DNA of 64,000 bases from positions 2,232,501 through 2,296,500 of the forward strand of contig CAMQGK010000650.1 in the NCBI GenBank assembly GCA_947000775.1, in the 5' to 3' direction. The stretch is from Pterois miles. Lineage: Eukaryota > Chordata > Actinopteri > Perciformes > Scorpaenidae. How positions within the stretch are numbered: position 1 is the first letter of the stretch; each line of letters opens with the position of its first letter. Below the pieces are notes generated by a model, which ran no database searches, was not told the origin of the DNA, and worked only from the letters and a program-made list of their open reading frames with translations. The position numbers were made by a program, and so were the translations under genes. Shown here in pieces: positions 61,123-64,000 of this stretch.

Positions 61123-61388
61123 GATGTATTTTAACAAACACACTGACTTTCTAGACTGTAAAAAGATGTTTTAAATGTCCGAACATTATCTGCGACTCAC
61201 GGTGCCGTGACAGCGGAGGGGGCGGGGCTTCACCTCTCTACAGCCAATATTAACCTCTCTATATGTGGTGGTTTACATGGTCAGAGTCTGATGGTGACGT
61301 CACTCAGGAGGTGAAGATGCGATGATTATTGCTGTTACCGTGGCGACGTGTAGATTTAGTTTGTATGACATCAGTAGCGAGAACGTTC

Positions 61389-62987
61389 TCATTGGCTGCA
61401 GGGGTCAGCCACTCTGGCGGTGAACAGCAAGGCGTTGATGGTGGACTCTCTGATGAGCAGCAGGAACGGCCGGTCGGCCATAAACACTTCCCGATTCAAG
61501 TTGATGGAGCGTCCGATGGCGACCACGGCGGTGGCTGCCGCCGCCTCGCTGCCCTCCTCGTTCACCTGCAGACCACAAACAGAATTTTACAGCAGGCATG
61601 TGAGCCTGATTGGTTGTCTGTCTCTATGTGATGGACTGATGACCTGTCCAGGGTGAACCCGCCTTCACCCAATGCCAGCTGGGATCGGCTCCAGTCCCCC
61701 GCGACCCCTAACGGGAGAAGCGGTTGACGATGGATGGATGGATAAAATAAAAAAATCTAAATGACGGCTGTAAGTGTCCAAGTGAGTGTGGCAGTAACTG
61801 ACCTCCAGGAAGGCTTTATGGAAGGCGTCTGAGATGTGGAGACCGTCACCGCCATCCTCCAACATCCCTGAAACAGAAACAAACATTAACTACTGAAACT
61901 ACCAGCATGCACTTCATCACCCTAAATACACCACCACTGGAGTTCATGAATGCCCCACGCTCTAACTGTAGTTCCTGAACGCTCCGCACTCTAACTGGAG
62001 TTCCTCAACGCTCCGCGTTCTAACTGTAGTTCCTGAACGCTCCGCATTCTAACTGTAGTTCCTGAATGCTCCGCACTCTAACTGGAGCTCCTCAACGCTC
62101 CGCGCTCTAACTGGAGTTCCTGAACGCTCCGCACTCTAACTGGAGCTCCTGAACGCTCCGCGTTCTAACTGTAGTTCCTGAACGCTCCGCATTCTAACTG
62201 TAGTTCCTGAACGCTCCGCGCTCTAACTGTAGTTCCTGAACGCTCCGCGCTCTAACTGTAGTTCCTGAACGCTCCGCGCTCTAACTGTAGTTCCTGAACG
62301 CTCCACTCTCTAACTGTAGTTCCTGAACGCTCCGCGCTCTAACTGTAGTTCCTGAACGCTCCGCGCTCTAACTGTAGTTCCTGAACGCTCCGCGCTCTAA
62401 CTGTAGTTCCTGAACGCTCCGCGCTCTAACTGGAGCTCCTCAGCGCTCCGTGTTCTAACTGCAGTTCCTGAACGCTCCGCATTCTAACTGTAGTTCCTGA
62501 ATGCTCCGCACTCTAACTGGAGCTCCTCAACGCTCCGCGCTCTAACTGGAGTTCCTGAACGCTCCGCGCTCTAACTGGAGCTCCTGAACGCTCCGCGTTC
62601 TAACTGTAGTTCCTGAACGCTCCGCATTCTAACTGTAGTTCCTGAACGCTCCGCGCTCTAACTGGAGCTCCTCAACGCTCCGCGTTCTAACTGTAGTTCC
62701 TGAACGCTCCATGCTCTAACTGGAGCTCCTCAACGCTCCGCGCTCTAACTGGAGTTCCTGAACGCTCCGCGCTCTAACTGGAGTTCCTCAACGCCTCGTG
62801 AACGCTGCTCACCTGGCAGGCTGGCATCTGCGGAGCTGAACAGGTGAGTCAGGCCCATCGCCTGCAGCTTCTCCTTCAGGCTGAAGCCGTCCTCTATCCT
62901 GAAGCGAGGGACGTGGACCGCCACCGTCGTCTCCTTCATCCCGTCCAACCAGCTGGTCAGTTTCTTCAGGTCCAGACTGTCCTCCAC
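61389..62987 (-). CDS. serpinc1: Antithrombin (serpin C1), last three coding exons (partial gene)
   Basis: Secreted plasma serpin that traps thrombin and factor Xa and is accelerated by heparin. Minus-strand exons 62987-62813, 61867-61803 and 61565-61389 join in phase to give the C-terminal 138 residues. They encode VEDSLDLKKLTSWLDGMKET and PRFRIEDGFSLKEKLQAMGL; then MLEDGGDGLHISDAFHKAFL; then the hinge EEGSEAAAATAVVAIGRS and PFLLLIRESTINALLFTARV ADPCSQ. The hinge alanines required for loop insertion are intact. The reactive bond is Gly-Arg-Ser, as in mammalian antithrombin, so an active inhibitor is expected. The C-terminal Cys that forms a disulfide in antithrombin is kept. The acceptor of the first exon here (TGTGTTGAG) has a poor pyrimidine tract. 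The signal peptide, heparin-binding helices and earlier exons lie past the right edge. Convergent with zbtb37, as in human 1q25. Confidence 0.93.
61628..61745 (+). mobile_element. 5'-truncated non-LTR retrotransposon end with (GATG)n tail
   Basis: GATGACCTGTCCAGGGTGAA CCCGCCTTCACCCAATGCCA through GAGAAGCGGTTGACGATGGA and (TGGA)3 is the standard 3' end of an abundant fish LINE type that terminates in GATG/TGGA repeats. It is only about 115 bases and sits in the last serpinc1 intron. Confidence 0.75.
61955..62795. repeat. Minisatellite in serpinc1 intron, 29-bp unit
   Basis: About 28 copies of CTCTAACTGTAGTTCCTGAA CGCTCCGCG occur, with GGAG, CATT and CTCAACG variants. It ends 18 bases from the splice donor of the 62813 exon. 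Units are highly similar, and blocks of variant order repeat within the array. Confidence 0.95.
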
Positions 62988-63024
62988 CTCAACACACAAC
63001 GCAGGGTTCACATTGATTAGCCCA

Positions 63025-64000
63025 CTCATTAATTAGGTCACTCAATGATTAACCCACTCATTGATTAGCTTACTCATTGATTATCTCACTCCTTGATTAA
63101 CTCACGCATTGATTAGCTCACTCTTTGATTAACCCACTCATTGATTAGCTTCTTATTGATTATCTCACTCATTGATTGTCTCACTCATTGATAAGCTCAC
63201 TCATTGATGAGCTCAAGCAATATTAGCTCACCTGTTGATTAACCCACTCATTGATTAGCTCAGTGTTTATTAGCTCACTTATTGATTAACTGCTCAATGA
63301 TTATCTCACTCATTAATTAGCTCATTATTATTTACAATAATATTTCTAATTTGTCATCTTTTACTTATTGATTATCTCACTCATTGATTGTCTCACTCAT
63401 TGATAGCTCACGCATTGACTAGTTCACTTGTTGATTAACTCACTCATTGATTAGCTCACTGTTTGATTAACCCACTCATTGATTAGCTCACTCGTTGATT
63501 AGCTCAGCTTGTTGATTACTCGCTCATTGTAGCTCACTCAATGATTAACCCACTCATTGATTAGCTCACTCGTTGATTAGCTCACTTATTGATTAACTCG
63601 CTCAATGATTATCTCACTCATTGATTAGCTCACTCATTGATTAGCTCACGCATTGATTGTTCACTCATTGTTTATCTCACTCATTGATTAGCTCACTTGT
63701 TGATTGACTCACTCATTGATTAGCTCACTGTTTGATTAACCCACTCATTGATTAGCTCACTCATTGACTAGCTCACTCAATGATTAACCCACTCATTGAT
63801 TAGCTCACTTGTTGATTAGCTCACTCGTTGATTAGCTCACTTATTGTTTAACTCACTCATTGATTAGCTCACTCAATGATAAGCTTCATTGATTGTCTCA
63901 CTCATTGATGAGCTCACGCATTGATTAGTTCACTTGTTGATTAACTCACTCATTGATTAGCTCACTGTTAGATTAACCCACTCATTGATTAGCTCACTCA
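63025..64000. repeat. Minisatellite in serpinc1 intron, 15-17-bp unit
   Basis: About 60 degenerate copies of CACTCATTGATTAGCT, with AACC, ATCT and TGAT variants, run past the right edge of the window. It begins 38 bases upstream (in transcript sense) of the exon whose first base is 62987. Confidence 0.95.

Overview
This window is nuclear DNA from a ray-finned fish, most likely a spiny-rayed teleost. The evidence is split vertebrate genes with canonical GT-AG introns, GTTAGC/GCTAGC-rich stretches, several dispersed repeat families typical of teleosts, and extreme micro- and minisatellite density. No prokaryotic, plasmid or viral gene organisation is present. Most long open frames here are translations of tandem repeats; the real genes are short exons in other frames.

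Four protein-coding genes can be supported. (1) On the minus strand, the first coding exon of an ephrin-A gene, probably efna2, lies at 10585-10748; its other exons must lie beyond the left edge. (2) On the minus strand, a complete 15-exon ptbp1 (polypyrimidine tract-binding protein) runs from 44310 to 25907. Every splice phase fits a 537-residue, four-RRM protein, except for one missing base in a C-run of exon 13. (3) On the plus strand, a complete zbtb37 (BTB plus three C2H2 zinc fingers) has an untranslated first exon ending at 48235 and coding exons at 49086-50011, 50100-50199 and 50956-51474, giving 514 residues. (4) On the minus strand, the last three coding exons of serpinc1 (antithrombin) lie at 62987-61389; the rest lies beyond the right edge.

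Layout: 0-10.5 kb is the start of a long efna2 intron, made of tandem repeats and a dead Tc1-like element. 10.6-11.6 kb is the efna2 first exon and its GC-rich promoter. 11.9-25 kb is intergenic, with a 2.9-kb tandem array, many smaller arrays and one orphan GC-rich, promoter-like patch near 20.4-20.95 kb. 25.7-44.4 kb is ptbp1, whose introns are packed with minisatellites, a hAT-like element and a tRNA-derived SINE. 44.7-47.6 kb is a head-to-head intergenic space with a decayed LINE. 47.7-52.2 kb is zbtb37. 52.2-61.3 kb is repeat-rich intergenic DNA. 61.4-64 kb is serpinc1.

The genes do not form a pathway. Their linkage is informative: human PTBP1 and EFNA2 are both on 19p13.3, and ZBTB37 and SERPINC1 are adjacent on 1q25, so the window joins two blocks that are separate in human. 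The most biologically pointed signal is the 34-nt exon 11 of ptbp1, the same exon whose skipping drives PTBP1 autoregulation in mammals. I did not find a convincing, wholly new biological system.
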